Positions 34,960-44,533 are shown, counted from the first letter of the stretch. The stretch is DNA of 63,775 nt from Pseudomonadota bacterium (GCA_009926935.1 RFNZ01000010.1:1-63775), one strand, 5' to 3'. Numbers and translations: made by a program. Notes: generated from the letters alone by a model not told the origin.

Positions 34960-36318
34960 ATGGAATATATCTCAACCCGTGGCGGCTGCCTGCCGACCGA
35001 TTTTAGGGGCGCTCTCATGCAGGGCCTCGCCCCTGATGGCGGGCTGTATGTACCAGCCGCCTGGCCACAACTTACGCCGCCCAAACCCAACCAAACGTAC
35101 ATCGATACCGCAGCGTCCGTTTTAACTCCGTTTATGGATGGGTTTACCGATGAGCCAACCCTCCGTACGCTTTTAAAAGATGCGTATGCGTCCTTTTCAA
35201 CACCAGATGTCACGCCGCTCAAACCCCTCGCGCCCAACTTCGCCGTGCTGGAACTTTTTCACGGCCCCACCATTGCGTTCAAAGATGTCGCACTCCAACT
35301 GCTTGGGCGCCTCTTTGATTACCAGCTCAAAAAAACTGGTCAGCGTATTACGATATTGGGTGCCACATCCGGCGATACGGGCTCAGCCGCAATCGAGGGC
35401 TGCCGCCATGCTACAGGCGCTGATATTCATATTTTATACCCGCACGAGCGCCCGTCAGATGTACAGCGCCGGCAAATGACAACCGTGCACGCACCTAACG
35501 TGCATGCCCACGCCGTGCGCGGCAATTTCGATGATTGTCAGGCCATTGTGAAGGCGCTGTTTGCCGATGAAGCCTTCCGCACAGCCAAAAACTTATCCGC
35601 CGTCAATTCCATCAACTGGGCACGTATTGCAGCACAGGCCGTTTATTACGTACAGGCGGCGTACAGCCATGCTGAACCCGTCACTTTTATCGTCCCGACC
35701 GGCAATTTCGGCAATGTGTACGCGGCGTACGTCGCCAAAAACATGGGCGCACCCATCAAGCGCCTTGTGGTCGCCAGCAACCGGAACGACATCCTCACCC
35801 GCTTTTTTGAAACCGGCAAAATGCAGGTAACGGGGGTGGAGTCTTCGCTCTCCCCATCCATGGACATACAGGTTTCAAGTAACTTCGAGCGGCTTCTGTT
35901 CGATGCCCTGGGGCGCGATGCCAAAACGCTGGCCGCGACCATGGCCGATTTTAAAAAGACGGGTAACTTTGTGGTTCCGCCCGCAACGCTTAGTAGTTTA
36001 CGGAATACATTTACAGGTGTCCGTTGCAGCGACGATGATACCCTTACGGCCATCGCCTGCGCTGAGCGTGATTATGGTTATGTTATTGACCCACACACCG
36101 CCTGCGCCTTCCATGCCTATGAGGAACTGAAGGAGACGCTGGGTGGCCCTGTGGTGGCCCTTGCCTGCGCCCACCCCGCGAAATTCCCCGAGGCCGTCGA
36201 AAAAGCGACAGGCAAAAGGCCTCAATTGCCCGAGGCCTTGGCCGATTTGATGGAGCGCGAAGAACGCTTCGACATCCTCGAAAACAGCATCGATACGGTT
36301 AAAAAGGCTCTCTCCTAA
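34960..36318 (+). CDS. thrC: Threonine synthase
   Basis: 452 residues, the longer class shared by Proteobacteria and yeast. PLP lysine in FHGPTIAFKDVALQLLG; the phosphate-binding block is TSGDTGSAAIEG; SVNSIN-like SAVNSINWARIAAQAVYY; VPTGNFGNVYAAY. It converts O-phosphohomoserine to threonine. N-terminal TRGGCLPTDFRGALMQGLAPDGGLY is typical. It ends with a 4-bp convergent overlap with the peroxiredoxin gene. Confidence 0.96.
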   Translation: MEYISTRGGCLPTDFRGALMQGLAPDGGLYVPAAWPQLTPPKPNQTYIDTAASVLTPFMDGFTDEPTLRTLLKDAYASFSTPDVTPLKPLAPNFAVLELFHGPTIAFKDVALQLLGRLFDYQLKKTGQRITILGATSGDTGSAAIEGCRHATGADIHILYPHERPSDVQRRQMTTVHAPNVHAHAVRGNFDDCQAIVKALFADEAFRTAKNLSAVNSINWARIAAQAVYYVQAAYSHAEPVTFIVPTGNFGNVYAAYVAKNMGAPIKRLVVASNRNDILTRFFETGKMQVTGVESSLSPSMDIQVSSNFERLLFDALGRDAKTLAATMADFKKTGNFVVPPATLSSLRNTFTGVRCSDDDTLTAIACAERDYGYVIDPHTACAFHAYEELKETLGGPVVALACAHPAKFPEAVEKATGKRPQLPEALADLMEREERFDILENSIDTVKKALS

Positions 36319-36803
36319 CCCAACTTCACAAGGCAAGCCTGCGCACCAGATAGCTCAACATCCGAAGGTTTGGCTTCAACATCCAGCGTTTTGACGACAC
36401 CGTTTTCAACCAGCATCACAAAGCGCAAAAAGCGTTTACCAAGCCCCGCGCCTGCACCGTCAAAGGTCAGGCCCATGGCTTCAGCCAAAGCGCCATTGCC
36501 GTCCGGCCACATGGTTACTTTGCCTGTGGCATTCGCAGCTTCACCCCAGTGCTTCATGACAAACGGGTCGTTGACAGCAACGCAAATAATCTCGTCTACG
36601 CCCTTCGCACGTATGGCATCCGACTGCGCGACATAACCAGGCAAATGCTTCTGGTCGCAGGAAGGCGTAAACGCGCCAGGCACGGCAAAAAGCACAACTT
36701 TTTTGCCTTTGACGGCCTCAGCCGTATTGAATTCCTCAAGGCCTGCGGCCCCAACTTTTTTAAGGGTAACGGACGGTATTGTATCGCCAATCTTGATGGT
36801 CAT
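36315..36803 (-). CDS. Peroxiredoxin, Prx5/hybrid type
   Basis: 162 residues. Peroxidatic cysteine in VPGAFTPSCDQKHLPGYV (usual TPTC), followed by VAVNDPFVMKHWGEA and the RFVMLVENGVV block. It reduces hydroperoxides using thioredoxin or glutaredoxin. A GGAGGC-type ribosome site precedes ATG 36803. Confidence 0.94.
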   Translation of the reverse strand: MTIKIGDTIPSVTLKKVGAAGLEEFNTAEAVKGKKVVLFAVPGAFTPSCDQKHLPGYVAQSDAIRAKGVDEIICVAVNDPFVMKHWGEAANATGKVTMWPDGNGALAEAMGLTFDGAGAGLGKRFLRFVMLVENGVVKTLDVEAKPSDVELSGAQACLVKLG

Positions 36804-36892
36804 AGAAAGCCTCCTCGCAGGTTGTTTTCAGTTAGTACATATACATCCCGCCTTGCTTGAAAGAAACCCCCCGTTTGTGCCATACTAGGCCT

Positions 36893-37504
36893 ATGCACCC
36901 ATCCCTACGTTCCATGGCCCAAAGCGGCAGTGGCCACACCGACCAGGACCGCACCTGGCTTGGCGGCAAGCTGCTGATTGCGGGGCCCGATATGTCCGAC
37001 CCGCGTTTTAGAAAATCCGTGGTTTTTCTGTGCGCGCACGATGCGGGCGGTGCGATGGGCATCGTCATCAACCACGAACTGCCGGACGTACCGTTATCGT
37101 TGTTGCTCACGCAGCTCTCCATGAAACCGGCGGATGGGTTTGCCGATTTTCCTGTGCTTCAGGGTGGTCCGGTTGAAACCGCTCGCGGGCTTTTGCTGCA
37201 CTCGGGCGATTTCTGCAAATCCGAATCCATCCGCATCGATGCTAGCTTTATCGTGACCGGCACAATCGAGGCCCTGCGCGAGATCGTCTCGGGCACAGGC
37301 CCTGCTGATAAGCTTTTTGCCTTGGGCTATGCCGGCTGGGGCCCGGACCAGCTGGAGGGCGAAATAGCCCAGAACGCATGGCATGTCGTCGATGCCGACC
37401 CAGATCTGGTATTCCATACGCCAGCCGCCCTCAAATGGGAAAAAGCACTTAAAAAACTGGGCGTAGACCCTGCTTTTCTAGCGACCACCGCAGGCCGCGC
37501 TTAA
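36893..37504 (+). CDS. YqgE/AlgH family protein
   Basis: 203 residues from ATG 36893. Family blocks: LGGKLLIAGPDMSDPRF, VFLCAHDAGGAMGIVINH, VLQGGPVETARGLLLHS and FALGYAGWGPDQLEGEIAQN. The N-terminal 22 residues precede the conserved part. Molecular role is unknown in general; linked to regulation and ribosome-related processes in other bacteria. Confidence 0.9.
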   Translation: MHPSLRSMAQSGSGHTDQDRTWLGGKLLIAGPDMSDPRFRKSVVFLCAHDAGGAMGIVINHELPDVPLSLLLTQLSMKPADGFADFPVLQGGPVETARGLLLHSGDFCKSESIRIDASFIVTGTIEALREIVSGTGPADKLFALGYAGWGPDQLEGEIAQNAWHVVDADPDLVFHTPAALKWEKALKKLGVDPAFLATTAGRA

Positions 37505-37552
37505 CAAAAACCTCCTTTACAGACACAGCTCTATCAGGCTCAATACCCCTCG

Positions 37553-38380
37553 ATGTCTGATTTCAAATCCGCAAGCCTCGAAACCGCGCGCCATATATCT
37601 GGCCGTGCTCTCGATCTGTGCGCGATGATCGGTCATTCCGTCATGCAGTTTTTTGGATCTGTCGGTCGCCTGACCGAGTTCGCAGGCAAGGCTGTCGCTC
37701 ACGTGTTCATGCCGCCATGGTTTTTCAAACAGATGGGTCGGCAGTTTGTCGATATTGGGTATTACTCGCTAGCGGTTGTGGGCCTCACGGCGCTTTTCTC
37801 AGGCATGGTTCTGGCCCTTCAAAGCTACACGGGATTTTCAAGGTTTAATGCCGAGGGCGCAATTGCAAACGTGGTTGCGCTTTCTATCACGCGCGAGCTT
37901 GCACCCGTTTTGGCAGGGCTTATGGTCGCCGGTCGCATTGGTGCTTCGATCGCTGCCGAAATCGGGACCATGCGCGTGACCGAACAAATCGATGCGCTGA
38001 CAACGCTTTCTGTCAACCCGATGAAGTATCTGGTCGTTCCGCGCGTTTTTGCGGGCACGGTTATCATGCCGTTTTTGGTACTGGTCGCCGATATCATCGG
38101 TATTTTCGGCGGCTTTATCGTGGCTGTCTTTAAGCTCGGTTTCGGGCCCTACACGTACATCGAGCAGACATGGAATTTTCTCGAGTGGAACGATGTCGCC
38201 TCAGGCCTTGTAAAAGCGGCGGTGTTTGGTTTTATCGTGACTTTGATGGGCTGCTATAACGGCTATAATTCAGCGCGCGGCGCGCAGGGCGTGGGCGCGG
38301 CCACAACAAACGCGGTTGTCTCGGCATCCATCCTCATCCTGATATTCAACTATCTCCTCACGCAGATGTTTTTCTCATGA
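37553..38380 (+). CDS. mlaE: MlaE-type lipid ABC transporter permease
   Basis: 275 residues with an N-terminal amphipathic part and five or six helices. Signatures are GMVLALQSYTGFSRF, SITRELAPVLAGLMVAGRIG, AAEIGTMRVTEQIDAL and the C-terminal GARGVGAATT-type block ARGAQGVGAATTNAVV. It forms the inner-membrane channel of the Mla phospholipid transport complex. Its stop overlaps the mlaF start as ATGA. Confidence 0.93.
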   Translation: MSDFKSASLETARHISGRALDLCAMIGHSVMQFFGSVGRLTEFAGKAVAHVFMPPWFFKQMGRQFVDIGYYSLAVVGLTALFSGMVLALQSYTGFSRFNAEGAIANVVALSITRELAPVLAGLMVAGRIGASIAAEIGTMRVTEQIDALTTLSVNPMKYLVVPRVFAGTVIMPFLVLVADIIGIFGGFIVAVFKLGFGPYTYIEQTWNFLEWNDVASGLVKAAVFGFIVTLMGCYNGYNSARGAQGVGAATTNAVVSASILILIFNYLLTQMFFS

Positions 38381-39153
38381 CCGAGGCCACGACCAAAATC
38401 GAGCTGCGCGATGTCCGGAAATCCTTCGGCGACAAACTCGTGCTTCGCGGCGTTGACCTCAAGGTCGAAAAGGGCAAGTCGATGGTCATCATCGGCGGCT
38501 CGGGCACGGGTAAATCCGTCACACTCAAATGCGTGCTTGGCCTTCTGAATGCCGATGGCGGTGAGATAAATGTCGACGGGCAAGATGTCTGCAAACTGCG
38601 CGGCCGCAAGCGTGAAGAACAGATGAAAAAATTCGGCATGCTCTTTCAGGGCGGTGCCTTGTTTGACTCGCTGCCCGTTTGGGAAAACGTGGCTTTTGGC
38701 CTCATCCACGGCAAACGCATGACGCGCGAGGAAGCAAGAGTCATAGCCATCGAAAAACTGAAGGCGGTTGGTTTGGGTGAAAAGGTTTCAACCCTCTTGC
38801 CAGCCGAACTCTCGGGCGGCATGCAAAAGCGCGTGAGCCTCGCGCGCGCCATCGCCACAAATCCAGACATCATTTTCTTTGACGAACCGACAACCGGCCT
38901 CGACCCCATCATGGCCGATGTCATCAACGAGCTCATTGTGCAGTGTGTAAAAGATCTGGGCGCAACCGCGCTCAGCATCACGCACGATATGGCCTCCGTC
39001 CGTAAAATTGCCGATGATGTCGCCATGATCTACGAAGGCCGGATTATCTGGACCGGCCCCGTGGCTGATCTCGACCATTCCGGCAACCCGTATGTCGACC
39101 AGTTCATCCATGGCCGTGCCGATGGTCCCATCGGCCGTAATACGGCTATTTAA
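38377..39153 (+). CDS. mlaF: MlaF-type lipid ABC transporter ATPase
   Basis: 258 residues. Walker A is IIGGSGTGKSVTLK, signature LSGGMQKRVSLARAI, Walker B IIFFDEPTTGLDP, H-loop SITHDMASV. It drives the MlaE permease. The MlaD substrate-binding gene that often follows is absent here; the space is taken by an opposite-strand AT-rich gene whose stop overlaps this one by 4 bp. Confidence 0.94.
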   Translation: MTEATTKIELRDVRKSFGDKLVLRGVDLKVEKGKSMVIIGGSGTGKSVTLKCVLGLLNADGGEINVDGQDVCKLRGRKREEQMKKFGMLFQGGALFDSLPVWENVAFGLIHGKRMTREEARVIAIEKLKAVGLGEKVSTLLPAELSGGMQKRVSLARAIATNPDIIFFDEPTTGLDPIMADVINELIVQCVKDLGATALSITHDMASVRKIADDVAMIYEGRIIWTGPVADLDHSGNPYVDQFIHGRADGPIGRNTAI

Positions 39154-39755
39154 TGCTCTAATTCTGGAGGAAAAATGTGCTCTAGAAAGCCAATACCAAG
39201 GCTAGTGCCAAAAAAGGCATCATCAGCCCCGCCAAAATAAGCAACTTGAGGGTTTATTATATAAAAATAAGAACCTATTTCTTCAGCGCTTTTAACTTCT
39301 AGATTCATTACAAATTGCAGTTTTTTAGCTTTATTGTTTAGAAAACAATTTCTAACATCAGAATAAGTATTACGATCTACATGACAAAAAATATGTATAA
39401 AGCCATTATCCCTAATCAAAAAACCATCGGAATTCTTCGCAAATAAAACTTCTTTAACATTTTTTGCATTGATAAATCCTTTTGTATCATCCCAATCAAA
39501 TAAGGTTTCCAAGTGGGTGCTAGCATCATTAGTTAAATGCAACATAGATGGCATAAATTCTTCGAAATTGGATCCGTCTTCACTATCGAATTTGACGAAT
39601 GAACCCCCATCAAGGCTTAAACAAAAAGATGGTTTTTTGGGTGTTATAGCTTCGTAACAGTTGGAAACACGCTTTGGAGAGAACAGAAGTTTTACAATTT
39701 TTCGCTCATTTATGCATTTTCGATAGAGGTCATCGATATCTAAAGTGTTGGTCAT
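39150..39755 (-). CDS. Unknown AT-rich gene wedged between mlaF and hemY
   Basis: About 201 residues from ATG 39755, which comes 1 nt after the hemY stop (TAAcATG); a TTG start at 39776 would overlap hemY. Soluble, rich in Phe, Asn and Asp; blocks include FCLSLDGGSFVKFDSEDG, GFIHIFCHVDRNTYSDV and a C-terminal AYFGGADDAFFGTSLGIGF. Codon use and base composition are far more AT-rich than the heme operon it follows, pointing to recent transfer. The 3' end overlaps mlaF by 4 bp. No family recognised. Confidence 0.7.
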   Translation of the reverse strand: MTNTLDIDDLYRKCINERKIVKLLFSPKRVSNCYEAITPKKPSFCLSLDGGSFVKFDSEDGSNFEEFMPSMLHLTNDASTHLETLFDWDDTKGFINAKNVKEVLFAKNSDGFLIRDNGFIHIFCHVDRNTYSDVRNCFLNNKAKKLQFVMNLEVKSAEEIGSYFYIINPQVAYFGGADDAFFGTSLGIGFLEHIFPPELEH

Positions 39756-39756
39756 G

Positions 39757-41130
39757 TTACGCTGCCTTATATTCAATCAATTGCATCGCATCGCCTGTAT
39801 CGGGAGTAGCTGAAAGGGCGGGGGCTTCACGGCGCAACTGCATAGGGTCTTCCCAGACAATCGTATTAAAGCTGTTATGCGGCGGGGCAAAAGGCATCCA
39901 GGCGCCGTAAATTCGCCCGCTTTCGCGGCACACCCACACGCGGTCAGGTGCGGCGGTATGCATCCCTTCGCGGCATACTTCGGCAGCATGGTGGTTGCCT
40001 GCTTTTTCTTCAAGCATGACCATAAGCCTGACCGAGCGCTGGCTCTTGCGCAATGCCTGTGCGGCATCCACATGGGCGCGCGCCTCGCCTGTCAGGTTTT
40101 GTGTAAGGGCCGCCTCCGCCATCATCAGGTGTGATGTTTCATGATCGCGGTTGAAGTCAGCAAGGCGTGCAAGCCACTGATATGTTTTGGCGGGGGTATT
40201 GGTGCCATCGGGCGTACACTTCATCCAGGCGTCCTGCAGGTCAGGGTGTGGCATCACCTTCCAGGTTTTTTCTATCACGCGCATCGCGTCCTTTTTTTCA
40301 CCGCGCCGGATAAGGAAAGGGATATAGGCAAGTGCGGAAGGTAAAAAAACGGGCGCCGCTTCATAGGCCTCCCGGGTCAGAAAATACGCTTGATCTGCCT
40401 GCCCGCGGCCTGCGGCCTCAATGGCGCGCGCGAGCAACATGGCAGCGCGGTCGCCTGCAGCCTGTGGCGCGCTCGCGGTTTTGGCCTTCGTCATTTTTTG
40501 CAAAAGGTCCTGCGCTTCAACCCAGTTGCGTTCCCGCACTTCAAGGGCGTAAAGCGTTTTTAAAATCCAGCCTTGCTTTGGGTGCATGCGGTGGGCTTGG
40601 CGGGCCAGCACCAGTGCTTGGTCGCTCTGTCTGCGGTCAAGCGCCAGCTGCAACAATCCGCGTACACCAATAAAAGCGGTCTCGCGTGTATTCAGCAAAT
40701 CACGGAAGGCGGTTTCAGCGGCCATCGTATCGCCCTTCAGCCGCGCGGTCATACCTGCCAAAAGCGGCACAAGCCCGTGGTCGCTTTTAATCAGCTTCTT
40801 GGCCCGCTCCGCCTGTTTTTCGGCAGCGGCTGCGTCACCCGCCGCAATCGCCGACAGGCCATAGCTGACTGCTTGTAAAGCTTGGTCTTGTGCGCGGGCG
40901 TCAAGGTGGCGGGCAATGGCTTTGGGCGCGCGCTTAATGGCAACCCACCCTTGGTAAAGCCATGCAAACACAAGCGCAAACAGAACGGCTGCAAACAGCA
41001 CAAGCCCCGTTTGCGCTTCGATTTTATACCCCATCCATTCAAGGTTGGTGGCCCCCGGCTGCATGACAAGCCAGGCACCAAGCGCACCAACGGCACCAAG
41101 CTTGATCAAAAACCAGAGGGTACGAAGCAT
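39757..41130 (-). CDS. HemY-like TPR protein
   Basis: 457 residues. Two N-terminal membrane helices (LWFLIKLGAVGALGAWLVM; TGLVLFAAVLFALVFAWLY) are followed by tetratricopeptide-like helical repeats (AIAAGDAAAAEKQAERAKKL, ALVLARQAHRMHPKQGWIL). The order HemC, HemD, mitofilin-like, HemY-like is common in Alphaproteobacteria. HemY's role in heme synthesis remains unsettled. The mitofilin gene lies 11 bp upstream. Confidence 0.88.
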   Translation of the reverse strand: MLRTLWFLIKLGAVGALGAWLVMQPGATNLEWMGYKIEAQTGLVLFAAVLFALVFAWLYQGWVAIKRAPKAIARHLDARAQDQALQAVSYGLSAIAAGDAAAAEKQAERAKKLIKSDHGLVPLLAGMTARLKGDTMAAETAFRDLLNTRETAFIGVRGLLQLALDRRQSDQALVLARQAHRMHPKQGWILKTLYALEVRERNWVEAQDLLQKMTKAKTASAPQAAGDRAAMLLARAIEAAGRGQADQAYFLTREAYEAAPVFLPSALAYIPFLIRRGEKKDAMRVIEKTWKVMPHPDLQDAWMKCTPDGTNTPAKTYQWLARLADFNRDHETSHLMMAEAALTQNLTGEARAHVDAAQALRKSQRSVRLMVMLEEKAGNHHAAEVCREGMHTAAPDRVWVCRESGRIYGAWMPFAPPHNSFNTIVWEDPMQLRREAPALSATPDTGDAMQLIEYKAA

Positions 41131-41141
41131 GATTTAACCTC

Positions 41142-42761
41142 TTACTGCGGGAAACCCATGGAGGGCTGTTCCGGTGCTGGCAACATGGAGGGCTGGGGCG
41201 TGACCGCGAGCGGGTCAGGCTGCTGTGTTTGCGGCTGCGCCTGTGGTGCAAGGTTGATAGGCCTTGCAGCGCCTGCTGTAACACCGTTGAGGCCGGATTT
41301 GATTTTACCCATGAGGTTGTTCACAAGCTGCAAATCAAGCTGCTGCGCAATCACGGTCGCAGCGGCTTTGTTCTGCCATGGGGCCGCAGCCTCGGCGGCA
41401 GGGCCCTCGAGTTTCTGGAGGGCAGCCATCGCACCCGCAACGTTACCTGCATCAAGCTGGGCGCTGGCCTCTTTGATAAGAGCCTGTTCTGGGCTACCGC
41501 CTGCCATAGGCACGCCGTCCTTGGAAACGCTGAAGAGCCCTTTGATACGGCCCATGACTTTGTCTTTAACCGACACGTCTTCGCCGCGCATCTTGGCGCT
41601 GACAATCTCGTTTGTCGCAGCGAGAAGCTCACGCTTGAGTCCAGCGGGCGAAAGGATGCCTTGCTCCGCAAAAGGTGCAAGTTTTGAAACCGATTCCGCA
41701 AGCTGTGGATCCGTTTTTTCGGCAACGCTCTGCAGGAGAGCAAGGTCCTCGGTAAACGGTGCCTCACGGTCAGCGGCTTGGCGCAATTGTGTAAGCGCAA
41801 GCAGCATCGCAGCGGCACCAAGGTCACGGCCCGTGACATCCTGGAGGGTCTGGGCCAGTGCGGCGTTTTCTGTTTTGGCTTGCGTGAGTGTTGATTCAAG
41901 TGTGTCCGTACGCCCTTGTAGGCCCGTGACAACGCTGCGCAGTTCTTCAATCGCCTTTTGCATCTGGACGCGGCCCTGTGGTGACTGGCTCATGGTCTGC
42001 ATGCGGTCAACCATGCCGGTGAGCGCAGGTGCACCGCCGGCGCTGGCCGTTAGTTGCTGCTCAAGGGATGAGAGGCGCTGCGCAAGGCTGGCACCGCTGC
42101 CGGTGGCAACGTTGCGGGCCATGGTTGCAAGCTCGGTGGGTGTCAGGCCCATGATCAGTTCCATGTCGCCGACTTTTTGTTCAAGTTCGGCAAGTTTACG
42201 ACCAACAAATCCCGGTTCTGATGGCGCTGGCATGGTGTTGGCCTGCTGCTCGACGATGGCAAGGCGGTTTTCGAGCGCATCGATATTTTGTGGCGACTGG
42301 CCGGACTGTCCAAAAAGCAGATACCCCGCACCCAGTACGATAACAAGGAGTGAGACGGTCGTAATCAGGCTGGTATTGCGTGCCATACGGCGGATCTGGA
42401 GCATATCGGCATCTCCCTTGTGGGCGGCGGAGGCAGGAGCCTGAACGCGGGCCTTTGGTTGTTGCTGGGGTTGGGCTGGGCTCTGGGCTAAAGCAGGGTC
42501 TTCTGCAATGCCGGCGCTGCGCCCATGCGTGTTCTGGTTGGCGGCATCTGTAATGAGCCCTTTGAGGTTGATGTTGTGAAGGGCGGCCGCTGATAAAATT
42601 TCATCGCGACGAATGGCAGGAATGGCATCGCGTTTCTTCCATCCCTGTACGGTCGTAACCGGCACATTGAGCTTCGAGGCCATGGGGCGGATACCGCCAA
42701 AGCGTTCTACGATCTCTTCACCGTTGGGGATGATGTCTTCTTGTGCAAACTGTTCTGACAT
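41142..42761 (-). CDS. Mitofilin-like inner membrane protein
   Basis: 539 residues. The N-terminal 60 residues look like an HTH (FGGIRPMASKLNVPVTTVQG, KKRDAIPAIRRDEIL), unusual for this family. A Pro/Gln-rich linker, one membrane helix (LITTVSLLVIVLGAGYLLFG) and a long periplasmic coiled coil (residues about 210-380) follow. A C-terminal mitofilin-type helical domain comes next, then a Pro/Gln-rich tail. Alphaproteobacterial relatives shape the inner membrane, as Mic60 does in mitochondria. It lies between hemD and hemY. Confidence 0.8.
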   Translation of the reverse strand: MSEQFAQEDIIPNGEEIVERFGGIRPMASKLNVPVTTVQGWKKRDAIPAIRRDEILSAAALHNINLKGLITDAANQNTHGRSAGIAEDPALAQSPAQPQQQPKARVQAPASAAHKGDADMLQIRRMARNTSLITTVSLLVIVLGAGYLLFGQSGQSPQNIDALENRLAIVEQQANTMPAPSEPGFVGRKLAELEQKVGDMELIMGLTPTELATMARNVATGSGASLAQRLSSLEQQLTASAGGAPALTGMVDRMQTMSQSPQGRVQMQKAIEELRSVVTGLQGRTDTLESTLTQAKTENAALAQTLQDVTGRDLGAAAMLLALTQLRQAADREAPFTEDLALLQSVAEKTDPQLAESVSKLAPFAEQGILSPAGLKRELLAATNEIVSAKMRGEDVSVKDKVMGRIKGLFSVSKDGVPMAGGSPEQALIKEASAQLDAGNVAGAMAALQKLEGPAAEAAAPWQNKAAATVIAQQLDLQLVNNLMGKIKSGLNGVTAGAARPINLAPQAQPQTQQPDPLAVTPQPSMLPAPEQPSMGFPQ

Positions 42762-42779
42762 GGCCGTTCTCCGTCTCGT

Positions 42780-43493
42780 TCATCGCGGCGGTACGGGGCA
42801 AAGGACCGCGAGCGTGTTAATAAGGGCGTTTTCATCCGGTGTGTCGGATATGTACGTGTGTCCAAAACCGGAAATCCTGAGGCACTCTAGCACGGCCTCG
42901 GAAAGACACAAAAGACTCATTTTTGAAATGGTTTCAGGCCGCCCGTACGACTGTACGGCCTGCCGCAAAAAACCTGCGGCCTTGGCCGAATGAACGGTGA
43001 TCAGATCGTCTTCCCTCAAAATCCCGGTATCAAAGCTGTTTTGGATCGTACGGTAGACGGGCCAGTGTAAAAGGGTAGTCCCGATACCGGCTAGGGATTG
43101 GTGGGTCCCTTCCGCTGGCTCCGTCGTACCGATATGGAGCCATGTACCGGATGAGTTTTCAGAGCGTACATGCCGGCCAAGCAGAGCCACGGTGCCGCCA
43201 CCGTCATGGACGTTAGTAAAACCGGCCTTACGCGCGGCATCGGCACTGGCGTACCCTACAGCGTACAGGGGCCTGTCACGCGGGAAATCAGGGGGTAGGT
43301 AATGGAGAGCCTGCGCACTCGTCAAAATCACGCCGTCAATGGCCTCAAGCGAGCAGGGGTATGGGGTACCTGTGGCTTCCGCCTTCAGTAAAGGCGCGGC
43401 CACGGCATCATATCCAAGGTCACGAAGCCGCAAAACCAGCGCATCGGCGCCAGGTTGCGTACGTGTCACGATGATTTTTGAAACAGGGCTCAC
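42780..43493 (-). CDS. hemD: Uroporphyrinogen-III synthase
   Basis: 237 residues from GTG 43493. The sequence is loosely conserved, as usual: IIVTRTQPGADALVLRLRDLG at the N-terminus, VILTSAQALHYL, YAVGYASADAARKAGFTNV and DLITVHSAKAAGFLRQAV near the end. It closes hydroxymethylbilane to uroporphyrinogen III, the step after HemC, encoded 24 bp upstream. Confidence 0.88.
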   Translation of the reverse strand: MSPVSKIIVTRTQPGADALVLRLRDLGYDAVAAPLLKAEATGTPYPCSLEAIDGVILTSAQALHYLPPDFPRDRPLYAVGYASADAARKAGFTNVHDGGGTVALLGRHVRSENSSGTWLHIGTTEPAEGTHQSLAGIGTTLLHWPVYRTIQNSFDTGILREDDLITVHSAKAAGFLRQAVQSYGRPETISKMSLLCLSEAVLECLRISGFGHTYISDTPDENALINTLAVLCPVPPR

Positions 43494-43517
43494 CGGGCAT
43501 TTATAATGCCCAAAAAA

Positions 43518-44474
43518 TCAGGACGCTATAGCCAAAAGGACAGCCTCAGGCACAAGCGACTTGAGCGAGCGCCCGACGCGCAGTCCAAGGGCATGGGCGT
43601 CATCCTCGCTTGTAACGAAGGCAGTCTCCTCGGCCTCGAACATTTCGGTGCCGTCCGGGCTTGCCAAAAGGCCACGCAAGCGCATTTCGCCATTGTCCGT
43701 GAAAAGCGCATAAGACCCGATAGGCGTCCCGCACGACCCGTTTAATACCGCGACTAGTGCCCGCTCGGCTAAAACGGCGAGGCGGGTCGGCTGATGGTTG
43801 ATGGGTTCAAAAAGGGCATGGATCGCGTGGTCGTTATCACGGGTTTCAATGGCAATCACACCTTGGCCCACGGCTGGCAGCATGGCCTCGGGCTCTATAT
43901 AAGATGAAATGACATCTTCCCGCCCGAGGCGCTTGAGGCCCACGGCCGCCAAAATAATCGCGTCTACTTGCCCTGCCAGAAGCTTTTCAATGCGCGTATC
44001 AATATTGCCGCGGAAGGTGACAACCTTAAGGTCGGGCCTGCGGTTTAAAATAATGGCTTGCCGGCGCACGCTGGAAGTGCCGATTACGGTGCCTTCCGGC
44101 AGCTCATCCAGCGACACGGCCTTCTTTGAAATAAAAACATCGCGGGCATCGCCGCGCGGCATGAAGTGGTTAAGCGCAAGGCCCGCGGGCATAATGGTCG
44201 GCACGTCCTTCAGGGAGTGTACGCCAACATCCACATGGCCGTTTAAAATATATTCCTCGATATCTTTGACAAACTGGCCCTTGCCGCCCGCTTGCTCCGA
44301 AAGGCGCACTTCGCCCTGCGCCGGTTTCCAGTCGCCGGAGGCTTTGATGATGACGACCTCTATTTCAAGGTCCGGGTGCGCGGTCCTGAGGGCATTGCAG
44401 ACACTCTCCGTCTGAACGAGAGCGAGTTTGCTGCCACGGGTACCAATGCGCAGTTTCTTTACATTCGTGAGCAT
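43518..44474 (-). CDS. hemC: Hydroxymethylbilane synthase
   Basis: 318 residues. LRIGTRGSKLALVQTESV, HSLKDVPTIMPAGL, GTSSVRRQAIILNRRPDL and the dipyrromethane-anchoring cysteine in LNGSCGTPIGSYA. It polymerises four porphobilinogens. First gene of the heme operon, divergent from tsaD with a short spacer that must hold both promoters. Confidence 0.96.
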   Translation of the reverse strand: MLTNVKKLRIGTRGSKLALVQTESVCNALRTAHPDLEIEVVIIKASGDWKPAQGEVRLSEQAGGKGQFVKDIEEYILNGHVDVGVHSLKDVPTIMPAGLALNHFMPRGDARDVFISKKAVSLDELPEGTVIGTSSVRRQAIILNRRPDLKVVTFRGNIDTRIEKLLAGQVDAIILAAVGLKRLGREDVISSYIEPEAMLPAVGQGVIAIETRDNDHAIHALFEPINHQPTRLAVLAERALVAVLNGSCGTPIGSYALFTDNGEMRLRGLLASPDGTEMFEAEETAFVTSEDDAHALGLRVGRSLKSLVPEAVLLAIAS

Positions 44475-44533
44475 AACGGGTCTTATTAGTGTCCTTTTGC
44501 GGGCAAGGAAAGCAAAAAAGGAAAGGGTACGCC

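Noticed and set aside
40882..42444. 520-codon plus-strand frame opposite hemY and the mitofilin gene
   Set aside because: Antisense shadow rich in Ser/Ala/Arg from complementary codons; crosses two real genes.
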